Below are positions 8,581 to 17,461 of a DNA stretch of 64,000 nucleotides, one piece after another; within the stretch, counting starts at the first letter, position 1; the number at the start of each line of letters is the position of its first letter. The DNA lies in the NCBI RefSeq assembly GCF_040932035.1, contig NZ_JBFRBB010000005.1, positions 62,001 to 126,000 of the forward strand, read 5' to 3'. The notes beneath the pieces are model-generated. The model had not been told where the DNA came from. It was given only the letters and a program-made list of their open reading frames with translations, and ran no database searches. The DNA is from Hoeflea_A sp040932035. GTDB lineage: Bacteria > Pseudomonadota > Alphaproteobacteria > Rhizobiales > Rhizobiaceae. The position numbers and the translations under genes were made by a program.

Positions 8581-9456
8581 TCAGGCGCGGCTGCGCCGCA
8601 TCCACAATATGAACGGCAGCGCGACGAAATACATGGTGATGCCGTAAACCCCCGAAGGCAGGCTGAACGGTGGCAGTCCATTGGCGGCCTCGAGTATGAG
8701 ACTGCCGACCGTGATGCCGAGTGTGCTGTTCTGAACGCCCGTTTCGATGGCAATCGCAATGCCTTCGCCGCGCTCCAGCGAAAGGACGCGCCCGACACCG
8801 AGGCCGACCAGCAGCATAATAACATTCAGCAGGATCAGCAGCGGTCCGAGGAGTGCCAGATTGGAGATAAACAGGCCCCAGTTCGACGCCAGCGCACCGG
8901 CGACAATAACAACGAAAAGCACCATCGCAATGCGCGATACCGTTGTCTCGATCCGCTCCGCCAGCGCAAGTGCCCTGTGGCGCAAGGCGACGCCAATTGC
9001 CACCGGCACCGCGGTAATGGCGAACATTGCCAGAGCAAGCGTACTGACATTGATGTCGGGTGCGGACGTACCCATGAAATAATCGGCTGACCAGGCAACC
9101 AGGAGCGGCACGGTGATCACCGACAAAAGGCTGACCACAGCGGTCAGCGTCACGGATAGAGCCACGCCGCCGCCTGCAAGTTTCGTAATGATGTTGGATG
9201 TCACACCGCCGGGGCAGAAGGACAGGATCATCACACCGACGGCGAGTTCCGCCGGCAGATCGAACAGGTGCAGCAGCACGAATGCCACCAGCGGCAACAG
9301 AACGACCTGCGAGAAAGCGCCCGCAAAGAACGCCTTCGGCTGCGAAACCACTCTGGCAAAGTCACCCACAGTCAGGCCAAGCCCCAGCGAAAACATGATG
9401 AACGCCAGCGACAGCGGCAAAAACACGCTCAGCAGCATACCCTCGATACCCCTCAT
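8581..9456 (-). CDS. Bile acid:sodium symporter (BASS) family transporter
   Basis: 291-residue integral membrane protein with about nine or ten hydrophobic segments and the BASS-family patterns FCPGGVTSNIITKLAGGGVALSV and IETGVQNSTLGITV. Bacterial members move organic anions such as bile acids, pantoate, pyruvate or sulfonated compounds with sodium; the substrate here is unknown. The gene is convergent with the nucleobase transporter operon and divergent from the ParA-like pair, and it has no obvious partner, so context does not help. Confidence 0.85.
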   Translation of the reverse strand: MRGIEGMLLSVFLPLSLAFIMFSLGLGLTVGDFARVVSQPKAFFAGAFSQVVLLPLVAFVLLHLFDLPAELAVGVMILSFCPGGVTSNIITKLAGGGVALSVTLTAVVSLLSVITVPLLVAWSADYFMGTSAPDINVSTLALAMFAITAVPVAIGVALRHRALALAERIETTVSRIAMVLFVVIVAGALASNWGLFISNLALLGPLLILLNVIMLLVGLGVGRVLSLERGEGIAIAIETGVQNSTLGITVGSLILEAANGLPPFSLPSGVYGITMYFVALPFILWMRRSRA

Positions 9457-9733
9457 ATTTTTTTACAGGATTATAGGCGCGCAATTCGGATTGGACAGAG
9501 TTCCGATGCGTTGCGGATTTTATCTGCCTTTTATCAAAAATCAGGAGTTGACTCTTTCAAATTGCGGGCTCGTTCCACCGCATAACAAAGAGAATCGACA
9601 GGATTGCGAATCCGCCACGTTTTCGCCGGAATATATGTTGTAATCGAATGTGCGGCGTTTTGAGTGCTGAGTTCACACATATTCCAAAAGTGAGACTATT
9701 TGAAAAGCCTCGCGCAATCAGGGGACAGATTTT

Positions 9734-10513
9734 ATGAAACCAACTGTTATAATGGTAGGCGCTGACAAAGGCGGCGTCGGCAAGACAACGACCTGTCGTG
9801 CACTGCTGGACTATCTTGCCCGAAAAAATATTCCGGCCCGTGCCTTCGACACCGAAAACCCACGCGGCACACTCAAGCGTTTCTTTCCCGGCATCACAGA
9901 AGTTATTGATCTGAATTCGGTAGCCGATCAGATGAAAATTTTGGACACGCTGGATTCAGCGTCTGTCAAAGTGACCATTGTCGACCAGAAAGCCGGCAAC
10001 CTGTCATCCACGCTGGATACGTTCGACCGGATCGGCGTTCTGGAAGCCGCCCGTCACGGCCATTTCGACCTTGGGCTGATCCATGTTGTCGGACCGTCTG
10101 TCGCATCGCTCGACGAGATCAACGAGATCTCGCACTACATCAAAGGCATCAACTACGTCATCGCCCGTAATTTCATCAACGAAACGAACTTCTTTGAATG
10201 GGACGAAAAAACCTTCAAGAAGTATTTCGCCGATTTGCCGGACGCGACGGAAATCGACATTCCGAAGCTCAATGAGATGGCCTACGAACAGGTTGACCTT
10301 GCCGGTGTGACGTTCTCCGACTTTGTCGAAAGCAGGGACGCGCGCGGCAGCGATGCCAATTTCTCTTTCGTTTTGCGTGGCTATGTCCGCAAGTGGATTT
10401 CAGATTTGGATGCGGAATTCAACAACCTGAGCCTCCTGCAGAATCTCGACGGTGCCGTGCCGGAGCCAACCGCAAAGCCCAAAGCCGAGACGCAGCGGGC
10501 GGCAAAAAAGTAG
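9734..10513 (+). CDS. ParA/MinD-like P-loop ATPase, first of a paralogous pair
   Basis: 259-residue deviant-Walker ATPase. The N-terminus TVIMVGADKGGVGKTTT gives the ParA-type Walker A with signature Lys12 and Lys17. An FDTENPRGTLKRFFP segment follows where ParA proteins read D-x-D-P-Q, then KVTIVDQKAGN at the Walker B position (VDQ rather than the usual D-x-P). The C-terminal 30 residues are rich in Ala, Lys and Pro and probably unstructured. No parB, parS or plasmid replication gene is visible nearby, so chromosome or plasmid partitioning is not supported. The next gene shares the segment after the Walker region (GTxxRxFP...IDLxS...Q), so the two are duplicates. Function unknown. Confidence 0.75.
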   Translation: MKPTVIMVGADKGGVGKTTTCRALLDYLARKNIPARAFDTENPRGTLKRFFPGITEVIDLNSVADQMKILDTLDSASVKVTIVDQKAGNLSSTLDTFDRIGVLEAARHGHFDLGLIHVVGPSVASLDEINEISHYIKGINYVIARNFINETNFFEWDEKTFKKYFADLPDATEIDIPKLNEMAYEQVDLAGVTFSDFVESRDARGSDANFSFVLRGYVRKWISDLDAEFNNLSLLQNLDGAVPEPTAKPKAETQRAAKK

Positions 10514-10627
10514 GCATCTTTTCCAGAGTGTCTCTTGTTTATTCGCAATAGGTACGGGGTTAGTATGTGACAACCCCGTATCTTTTGCGCCAGCCGAAAG
10601 AGGACCGGGGCAAGCGGGAGGCCTGTC

Positions 10628-11329
10628 ATCGGCGCTAACATTCACATCATCTGCTCCGACGAGACCCGCAACGGCAAGACGATCTTTGCGAGGCTCTATG
10701 CTGAACTGTTGCGCCTTGGCACCGATCACCTGCCCCGCATTATCGACACGGACTATCCCAACGGCACAATTGTTCGCTACTTTCCCGAGGATTGCGACAT
10801 TATTGATTTGTCGAGCACCGACGGGCAGATACGGTTGTTTGACAATATCCTCGAAAACCCGCAACTGGATCATGTCATCGATCTGGAAGCATATCATCTC
10901 CAACGGTTCTTCTCGATTTTTGAGGATATCGGATACAATCAGGCTGCCGCCGATGCCGGCATGGGCGTGGCGGTGTTTTATTTTCTCGACCGCACCCTCG
11001 CCTCGATCCAGACAGCCATAGCCCTGCGCAAACGGTTGACGTCAAGTCAGTTCATCCTGGTCCGCAACGATGCGATCGGCGCCTACCGCGCCCCCGTATA
11101 TGGCGAGCGGGAATTATCGCGGATCGATATGGACCGGCAAATCCGCCTTCCGGTGCTTTCCACCGATGTGCTTGATTTCGTTGAGGATCCGGCCTTCAAC
11201 CTGACGGATTTCATCATGCAGCGGCCCCACAGCCTGCCCGACTGGTTGACCGACGAGCTTTGGAGTTTTTTGGAAGAGATCTATGAACAGCAGCCCATCG
11301 GCACTGCCGAGAGCATGCTCTCGGCCTGA
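10628..11329 (+). CDS. Second ParA-like P-loop protein, apparent non-canonical ATC start
   Basis: About 233 residues if started at ATC 10628. The reading frame is open from 10571 but has no ATG, GTG or TTG until a TTG at 10709, which would remove the P-loop (SDETRNGKTIFARL). A GGGAGG ribosome binding site at 10616-10621 sits 6 nt before ATC 10628, so that codon, or GTC at 10625, is the likeliest start. The P-loop keeps GKT but lacks the KGG signature lysine of the first copy. Downstream, NGTIVRYFP and IIDLSSTDGQIRLFDNIL match the first protein. The two probably act together. A real near-cognate start, a recent start-codon mutation or a sequence error are all possible. Confidence 0.6.
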   Translation: MGANIHIICSDETRNGKTIFARLYAELLRLGTDHLPRIIDTDYPNGTIVRYFPEDCDIIDLSSTDGQIRLFDNILENPQLDHVIDLEAYHLQRFFSIFEDIGYNQAAADAGMGVAVFYFLDRTLASIQTAIALRKRLTSSQFILVRNDAIGAYRAPVYGERELSRIDMDRQIRLPVLSTDVLDFVEDPAFNLTDFIMQRPHSLPDWLTDELWSFLEEIYEQQPIGTAESMLSA

Positions 11330-11391
11330 CCGGGGCTCTTCGGCCGGTTATGCGAATGTTTCCAGGTGCGATTGTCGCCTGATATAAAAGC

Positions 11392-12495
11392 TCAGAGAAA
11401 CGGCAAGTCGCGAAGCGACGCCGGCACCGCCTCGCCGTCCTTGTCAACAACGACATCGGTTCCCGGAGGCACATCGGCCGAAACCAGCGCAAAGCCTATG
11501 TTCTTCTCCATCCGGTACGACCAGACGTGATTGGTGAGGTCGCCGATTTTTACGCCATCCTTGACGATATCGTACCAGCTAAAGCCGATTTGTGTCGGCT
11601 CATCGCCCTCCAGAACCGCACCGATCAGATGACGCATCGGCCCCTCTTCCTTGATGCGCCGCAGAGCCTTTATGCCGATGACGTCATCCGCCACATCGAG
11701 ATCCACATAAGCCCCCATCCGCACTTCAAACGGATTGGTTTGATCGTCAGTGTCGCCGCCCCACGACAACAACCCGCTTTCGATGCGCTCGCAGGCATTG
11801 GGATTGCCCGGTCCGATGTTGAACGGCTGTCCGGCTTCCTTGACAAGGTTCCACAGTGCTGTGCCCTTCGATCCGTCCATCAGGTAGAGTTCGAAACCGC
11901 CCTGTTTCGACCAGCCCGAACGCGCGACCGCCACAGGAATTCCGTCAATTGCCGTTTCGCGGAACCAGAAATATTTAAGGTCGCGTATCCAGTCGCCGAA
12001 CATCGATGCAACGACATCCTCCGCCTTTGGTCCCTGCACGGCAAGCGGCGATACGTCCGCTTCTGTAACCGCGACGTCAAGGCCGCGCTCGGCAGCGATC
12101 GCCCGGGCCCAGAAGAGGATGTTTGAATCGGCGATCGATAGCCAGTACCTGTCATCGGCGAGCTTCAACAGGATCGGGTCGTTGATGATCGTGCCCGCAT
12201 GGTTGCAAAGCGCCACATATTTGCCTTGCCCCTCGACGCATTTTGAAAGGTCCCGGGGCGCCAATATCTGCGCCAGCCTGCCCGCATCGCGCCCCTGCAA
12301 CTGTATCTGCCGTTCAACCGCAACGTCCCACATTGATACACCGTTGATGATGCGCCAGTACTCCTCCTGCGGTCTGCCGTAGCCCGTTGGCATCAGCATG
12401 TTGTTGTATGTCGTAAAACTGGTGACGCCTTCGGCAACCGTCGCGTTGAAAAAGGGTGAGGGGCGCAGCCGCGCGGACGGCATAATGGAGTACAT
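11392..12495 (-). CDS. GcvT-family tetrahydrofolate-dependent methyltransferase, DmdA-like
   Basis: 367-residue member of the aminomethyltransferase (GcvT) fold, closest in pattern to the DMSP demethylase DmdA group: LRPSPFF, TTYNNMLMPTGY, WDVAVERQIQLQGRDA, APRDLSKC, NDPILLKLADDRYWLSIADS, VSPLAVQGPKA and SGWSKQGGFELYL are all recognisable. Such enzymes pass a methyl group from a small substrate to tetrahydrofolate. True DmdA cannot be told from related demethylases by eye. The start ATG follows GGCAGGGA. A LysR-type gene is transcribed divergently 137 bp away. Methyl-THF made here could feed the C1 pool used by the serine cycle encoded further right; that link is inference. Confidence 0.7.
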   Translation of the reverse strand: MYSIMPSARLRPSPFFNATVAEGVTSFTTYNNMLMPTGYGRPQEEYWRIINGVSMWDVAVERQIQLQGRDAGRLAQILAPRDLSKCVEGQGKYVALCNHAGTIINDPILLKLADDRYWLSIADSNILFWARAIAAERGLDVAVTEADVSPLAVQGPKAEDVVASMFGDWIRDLKYFWFRETAIDGIPVAVARSGWSKQGGFELYLMDGSKGTALWNLVKEAGQPFNIGPGNPNACERIESGLLSWGGDTDDQTNPFEVRMGAYVDLDVADDVIGIKALRRIKEEGPMRHLIGAVLEGDEPTQIGFSWYDIVKDGVKIGDLTNHVWSYRMEKNIGFALVSADVPPGTDVVVDKDGEAVPASLRDLPFL

Positions 12496-12632
12496 GGATC
12501 CCTGCCATTTTTTGTTGACCGTTCAATTGCACGAATTAGATTCACCAGCGACAGGCCCGTCAATCAACATATTTGCATCCAAAGCCTGTACGTAAATTAT
12601 GACTGGTCCGGAATGAAAAAGAACAAAGATCG

Positions 12633-13532
12633 ATGAAGCGCAGACTGCCACCACTCAACTGGCTGAGGGCGTTTGAGGCCTCGGCGAGGCATTTGAGCTT
12701 TACCAGCGCAGCGGAAGAGCTGAACCTGACGCAGGCTGCGGTCAGCAAGCAGGTCAAGCTGCTCGAACAATATCTTCGCGAACCGCTGTTTTACAGGAAA
12801 CCGCGAAGCCTTGTTCTGACCAAGGTGGGCGCCGCCTATCTGCCGAAAGTCAACGATTCCTTCATGCGCCTTGCTGAAGGAACCGAGGAAGTCTTCGGAC
12901 ATCGACGGTCGGGACTGCTCACGGTTCGCGCAACGGTGAGTTTCGCGGTTACCTGGCTCGGGCCGCGCCTGCACCGCTATTATGAGAGGCACCCGGACCA
13001 TCCAGTACGCATCGTCAGCAGCGTCTGGAACGATGAGTTCGACCGCGAGAGCTTCGACCTCGACATTCGCTATGGCACAGGAAACTGGCCCGGCTTTCAT
13101 TGCGACCGCCTGACCTGGGGAGAATTGACGCCGCTCTGCAGCCCAAGGCTGCTTGAAGGCAAAAACAAACTGCAGGACCCGGAGGACCTGCGTCACCACA
13201 ACCTTCTGCAGGTTCTTGGTTACGAGGATGGCTGGACCACATGGCTGAAGGCGGCAGGCGTTGAAAACATCAATGCAGGCCAGGGCCAGCAGTTCGATTC
13301 ATCACTCATGGCATTTGCTGTGGCGGAAAGTGGCGCAGGAGTGGTCCTCGGCCGGTCAGCGATGGTCGGCGACATGCTGGCCTCGGGAAGGCTGGTCAAG
13401 CCGTTTGAACTGTCTGTACCCGTTGAAGAGGCGATCTACCTCATCTTCCCGATGGACGGAACCGGCCATCCCGATTCAGAACTGTTCCGCACGTGGCTGC
13501 TGGAAGAAGCACAAGCAGCCAAGATCGCGTAA
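12633..13532 (+). CDS. LysR-type regulator, GcvA-like
   Basis: 299-residue LysR-family regulator. The N-terminal winged helix-turn-helix reads LNWLRAFEASARHLSFTSAAEELNLTQAAVSKQVKLLEQYL, the GcvA-subgroup form, followed by a typical effector-binding domain with SSLMAFAVAESGAGVVLGR near the C-terminus. It is divergent from the DmdA-like gene, so it probably controls that gene and itself through the 137-bp spacer. It ends in a bidirectional hairpin shared with the convergent binding-protein gene. Confidence 0.88.
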   Translation: MKRRLPPLNWLRAFEASARHLSFTSAAEELNLTQAAVSKQVKLLEQYLREPLFYRKPRSLVLTKVGAAYLPKVNDSFMRLAEGTEEVFGHRRSGLLTVRATVSFAVTWLGPRLHRYYERHPDHPVRIVSSVWNDEFDRESFDLDIRYGTGNWPGFHCDRLTWGELTPLCSPRLLEGKNKLQDPEDLRHHNLLQVLGYEDGWTTWLKAAGVENINAGQGQQFDSSLMAFAVAESGAGVVLGRSAMVGDMLASGRLVKPFELSVPVEEAIYLIFPMDGTGHPDSELFRTWLLEEAQAAKIA

Positions 13533-13565
13533 AAAAACCGGCGGCTGAATTGTCAGCCGCCGGTT
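13531..13565. terminator. Bidirectional hairpin terminator
   Basis: A perfect 11-bp stem (CCGGCGGCTGA at 13538-13548 with TCAGCCGCCGG at 13553-13563) closes a 4-nt loop. A run of seven A on the left (13531-13537) becomes a U tract for minus-strand transcripts, so it is a strong intrinsic terminator for the binding-protein gene at 13591-15192. It may also slow transcription of the convergent LysR gene. Confidence 0.85.
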
Positions 13566-13590
13566 GCATTCATTCAGCGTTAGCCGGGGA

Positions 13591-15192
13591 TTACGAGAAC
13601 CACCAGCGTTCGCCGATCTTGTTACCGTCATTGATCCAGTTGGCGGCCACGAGGTCGTCATGGGCCAGCCCCTTGGAATGGGCGTGGATGTAGTTCGCCC
13701 ACATCGGCACGATAGCTCCGCCATCGTCGTTGACGAGCGCCTGAGCTTCGTAATAGAGCTCGCGGCGTTTGCCCTCATCAAGCTCTGCGCGTGCTTCAAC
13801 CACGACATTGTTGAACTTCTTCGACGCGTCTGTACCCTTCCAGGCGGTGTCGTTCCATTCCGTGTCGTTGGTGTAAGCTGCCGAGAACATCCAGTCTTCG
13901 GTCGGCCGGCCGCCCCAGTAACAGGCACACCAGCCCTTTTTGTTCCAGACGTTCGACCAGTAACCGTCCTTCGGCTCGCGCACGACTTCGACGGTGATCC
14001 CGGCTTCGCCCGCAGAGGCTGCGACGAGCTGCGCCGCATCGACCGCACCAGCAAATGCCGCATCGGACGTGGACAGCGGGATCGCTCCGGAATGGCCGGA
14101 CTTCTTGTAGTGGAACGCTGCCTTTTCCGGATCGAACTCGCGCTGGTCGAGCTGGTTGTTGTGGAAACGGTTTGCCGTCGAAATCGGATGGTCATTGCCG
14201 ATGGCACCATGGCCGAGCAGGATCTTGTCGACAAGTTCCTGACGCTTGATGGCGTATTTGAGGGCCATGCGCAGGTCGTAATTTCCAAACGGTTCCGTGT
14301 CGAGACGCATCGGGAACGTGTAGTGCTGCGTTCCGGTGGTCTCCAGTATGGTCAGGTTCGGCGCCCGCGACAGAAGGTTCACGGTCTTCGGATCGACATT
14401 GTCGATCACGTCGACATCGCCGTTCATGATCGCATTCTGGCGCGCGGTCACATCGATGATCGACAGCAGTTCGACTTCGTCGAAATGTGCGCGGCCTTCC
14501 TTGAAGTAGTTCGCATTGCGCTTGGCATGCACGCGCACGCCCGGTTCGAAATCCGCGATGGCGTAGCCGCCCGTACCGATGCCGCCGCCGGAATCAACGA
14601 CGCCGTCCTTCGAAGGTAGAATGGCAAGGTGATAATCGCTGACGATGTACGGGAAGTCAGCATTGCCGGACTCCAGTTCGAAGACCACCGTATGGTCGTC
14701 GTCCTTACGCAGATCCTGAATGCCGGCGAGGATGCCCTTCGCGGCCGATTTGGAGTCTTCGCCGCGGTGATAGTTCATCGTTGCGATGACATCGTCGGCG
14801 GTAAAGGACTTGCCATTGTGGAATTCAACGCCCTTGCGCAGCTTGAATACCCAGGTTTTTGCATCTGCTGATTCAAAGCTTTCGGCAAGCTCCGGAACAA
14901 GCACGCCCTCGTTGCTGACTTCCGTCAGGCAGTTACCGAACAGGTAGCCGGTTGCCTGCATGAAGCCGTTTTCGAATGTGCTGGGGTCCAGTGAATCAGT
15001 GGTTGAGCCGTAGCCCATGCCCTGTCGCAGCTTGCCGCCCTTATTCGGCGCCGCTGCCATGGCCCTGTCGGCAAGGCTCATGCTGGTCGGCAGGACAACG
15101 CCGGCCGCAAGTGCCGACATGATGAACTGCCGTCGGTCGATAAGTCCGAGACTCAGCTTCCGCTCCTGATCTTTGATGTACTTTTCGCGCAT
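13591..15192 (-). CDS. Peptide-type ABC transporter substrate-binding protein
   Basis: 533-residue family-5 extracellular binding protein (DppA/OppA type). The N-terminus has a twin-arginine signal, DRRQFIMSALAAGVVLP, with probable cleavage after AMA, so export by Tat is likely. The mature domain shows family landmarks TTDSLDPSTFENGF, LAESFESADAKTWVFKLRKGVEFHNGKSFTADDV and DNVDPKTVNLL. It is divergent from the permease and ATPase genes at 15564-19094, with which it should form one importer. Family-5 proteins bind peptides, nickel, opines or other small solutes; the ligand cannot be assigned. Confidence 0.88.
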   Translation of the reverse strand: MREKYIKDQERKLSLGLIDRRQFIMSALAAGVVLPTSMSLADRAMAAAPNKGGKLRQGMGYGSTTDSLDPSTFENGFMQATGYLFGNCLTEVSNEGVLVPELAESFESADAKTWVFKLRKGVEFHNGKSFTADDVIATMNYHRGEDSKSAAKGILAGIQDLRKDDDHTVVFELESGNADFPYIVSDYHLAILPSKDGVVDSGGGIGTGGYAIADFEPGVRVHAKRNANYFKEGRAHFDEVELLSIIDVTARQNAIMNGDVDVIDNVDPKTVNLLSRAPNLTILETTGTQHYTFPMRLDTEPFGNYDLRMALKYAIKRQELVDKILLGHGAIGNDHPISTANRFHNNQLDQREFDPEKAAFHYKKSGHSGAIPLSTSDAAFAGAVDAAQLVAASAGEAGITVEVVREPKDGYWSNVWNKKGWCACYWGGRPTEDWMFSAAYTNDTEWNDTAWKGTDASKKFNNVVVEARAELDEGKRRELYYEAQALVNDDGGAIVPMWANYIHAHSKGLAHDDLVAANWINDGNKIGERWWFS

Positions 15193-15563
15193 TATGTTCC
15201 TCCCGTTCGTTGGAGCACGAATTCTAAATATTAGCCGGCTGAATGAATGTCATTGACCGGTGTTCCCGCAGTTTTTTTCCGCTCTCATGCGGCGGTCGCG
15301 GATCATAATAGGCATCCCATGCAATACCTTAGTATGAATAATATAGGGGCATTGGGTTAAATCCAGTTATGAAATCCGCAAAAAAACGCTTTAGAATCGG
15401 TCACTCTGGACCGTTTTATTGAATATGCATTCAATTTACCGCCAGCGCAACACCTTTACATTTGCTCCCATGGATGCGTACCTTTGTCACAACACCGCCT
15501 CGGGGAGTGGCGGGACAAGAATTGTAACAGTGTGGGAACACGCGCAAGACAGGGGGGAGCAGT
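15193..15563. promoter_or_regulatory. Divergent control region of the peptide-type importer
   Basis: 371 bp without a gene between the binding-protein gene and the permeases. It holds an 18-bp palindrome ATTGAAT-ATGC-ATTCAAT at 15418-15435 and, just left of it, a smaller inverted repeat CGGTC...GACCG near 15400-15415. These are candidate operators for a regulator controlling both sides. An AGGGGGGAG ribosome binding site lies at 15551-15559 before the TTG start of the first permease. No small gene or RNA is recognised. Confidence 0.5.
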
Positions 15564-16544
15564 TTGCACCCGATCGTATCGACGATCCTGCAGAGGCTGG
15601 GTCTCGGACTTTTCACGTTATTTATAGTTTCAGTAATTATTTTCAGCTCACTGGAAATGCTGCCCGGAGATTTCGGCGAATCCGTGCTTGGGCAGGCGGC
15701 GACGGAAGAAACCGTCACTGCGTTCCGCAAGGAACTCGGTCTCGATAAGCCCGCATATCTGCGCTATTTCGAATGGGTCGGCTCGGTTATGACCGGCGAT
15801 CTCGGAACCTCGTTTTCAGGCAGGGCCGCATCGGGTGTCGACCGTTCCAGACCTGTGGTCGATCTGGTGGCGCCAAGATTATGGAACACCCTGTTCCTGG
15901 CCGGCATGACTGCCCTGATCGCCGTGCCGCTGGCGCTGTTCCTGGGCATTACATCGGCGCTTTACCGCAACTCGCTTTATGACCGTACCGTCAATGTGAC
16001 AACGCTGACGACGATCTCCTTCCCGGAGTTTTTCGTCGCTTATCTTCTCATCCTGTTTCTGGCTTCGCTGTGGCCGGTTTTCCCGTCGCTTGCGACCGTG
16101 GACGACACAACGTCCTTTGGCCAACGGGTTCTCAAGACCGCACTGCCGGCCCTGACGCTCACCCTGGTCATTGTCGCGCATATGATGCGCATGACCCGGG
16201 CTGCGATCATCAACCTGCTCGCCAGTCCCTATATCGAGATGGCTCTTTTGAAGGGTTCATCGCGCTCGGAGATCATAATCAAACATGCACTGCCCAATGC
16301 CTGGGCACCGATCGCCACGGTCATCGCCTTCAACCTTGCCTATCTGGTTGTCGGAGTGGTGGTTGTCGAAGTGGTGTTTGTCTATCCCGGCATCGGTCAG
16401 CTCATGGTCGATGCGGTCACGACCCGCGATATTCCGGTTGTCCAGGCCTGTGCCCTCATATTTGCCGGAACCTACATCATCCTTAACCTGGTCGCCGACA
16501 TCATCGGCACCGTCACCAATCCCAGATTGCTGCACCCGCGATGA
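15564..16544 (+). CDS. Peptide-type ABC transporter permease (DppB-like)
   Basis: 326-residue inner-membrane permease of the DppB/OppB group. The TTG start is chosen because it follows AGGGGGGAG by about 4 nt and gives the usual N-terminus HPIVSTILQRLGLGLFTLFIVSVIIF. Features include LGLDKPAYLRYFEWV, a periplasmic segment and the cytoplasmic EAA-like loop EMALLKGSSRSEIIIKHALPNAWAP, which contacts the ATPase. It overlaps the second permease by ATGA. Confidence 0.88.
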   Translation: MHPIVSTILQRLGLGLFTLFIVSVIIFSSLEMLPGDFGESVLGQAATEETVTAFRKELGLDKPAYLRYFEWVGSVMTGDLGTSFSGRAASGVDRSRPVVDLVAPRLWNTLFLAGMTALIAVPLALFLGITSALYRNSLYDRTVNVTTLTTISFPEFFVAYLLILFLASLWPVFPSLATVDDTTSFGQRVLKTALPALTLTLVIVAHMMRMTRAAIINLLASPYIEMALLKGSSRSEIIIKHALPNAWAPIATVIAFNLAYLVVGVVVVEVVFVYPGIGQLMVDAVTTRDIPVVQACALIFAGTYIILNLVADIIGTVTNPRLLHPR

Positions 16545-17461
16545 ACAACGCCGACGAATCCTATTCACCGCTTAACGAAAGCGCGACACGCATCACGCGG
16601 CGCACCCGGGCCCAGAAGATCTGGCTCGGGCTGAAAAAAGCGCCGCTTTCCGCCTGGTTCGGATTGATCGTGATTATTGCCTATTTGCTGGTCGCGCTGT
16701 TTGCGCAGCTCCTTGCCCCTTACGGCGAGGCGCAGATTTTCCCCGAACCCTATGCACAGTGGAGCGCTGAACATATTTTCGGAACCGACCAGATCGGCCG
16801 CGATGTCTATACGCGCCTCATCTACGGTGCGCAGAACACGATTGGCATTGCGCTGGTAACAACGTTCCTGTCATTCCTGATCGGCGGCGGCCTTGCTCTC
16901 GCCGCAACGATTACCCGCGGCTGGACCGACCAGATACTGAGCCGGACGGTCGATGCGCTGATGGCCATTCCAAGCCTGATTTTCGCCTTGATGCTGCTGT
17001 CGATGTTCGGCTCGAGCATCACAAGCCTCATCATTATTATCGCGGTGCTTGATTCCACCCGCGTCTTCCGCCTGACCCGCTCGGTGGCCATCAATGTGGT
17101 GGTCATGGACTATGTCGAGGCAGCCCGCCTGCGCGGCGAGGGCATCGGCTGGATCATGCGCAAGGAAATCCTGCCAAACATTATGCCGCCGCTGGTCGCC
17201 GAGTTCGGACTGCGTTTCTGTTTCGTCTTCCTGACCGTCGCGGCTCTTTCCTTCCTCGGGGTCGGCATTCAGCCGCCGGCGGCGGACTGGGGATCGATGG
17301 TGCGTGAAAACGCATCTCTCATCCAGTTTGCCAGATACGACATCAAGGCGGCGATCACACCGCTGCTTCCGGCAGCAGCGATCGCCCTTTTAACGGTGGC
17401 GGTCAATTTTGTCGTCGACTGGTTCCTGCATAAAACGAGCGGTTTGCGCGATGAGTTCTGA
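16541..17461 (+). CDS. Peptide-type ABC transporter permease (DppC-like)
   Basis: 306-residue DppC/OppC permease with an N-terminal cytoplasmic tail, a first membrane helix (FGLIVIIAYLLVALFAQLLAPY), the HIFGTDQIGRDVYTRLIYGAQNT signature and the EAA loop YVEAARLRGEGIGWIMRKEILPN. It overlaps its neighbours by 4 bp and 11 bp. With the preceding gene it forms the heterodimeric channel of the importer. Confidence 0.9.
   Translation: MNNADESYSPLNESATRITRRTRAQKIWLGLKKAPLSAWFGLIVIIAYLLVALFAQLLAPYGEAQIFPEPYAQWSAEHIFGTDQIGRDVYTRLIYGAQNTIGIALVTTFLSFLIGGGLALAATITRGWTDQILSRTVDALMAIPSLIFALMLLSMFGSSITSLIIIIAVLDSTRVFRLTRSVAINVVVMDYVEAARLRGEGIGWIMRKEILPNIMPPLVAEFGLRFCFVFLTVAALSFLGVGIQPPAADWGSMVRENASLIQFARYDIKAAITPLLPAAAIALLTVAVNFVVDWFLHKTSGLRDEF

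Noticed and set aside
9734..11329. Plasmid or chromosome partition locus
   Set aside because: No ParB, parS-like repeats or replication genes accompany the ParA-like pair.
11330..11391. ACCGG...CCGGT inverted repeat between the second ParA-like gene and the DmdA-like gene, considered as a terminator
   Set aside because: The stem is only five base pairs and no T run follows, so it is too weak to call.
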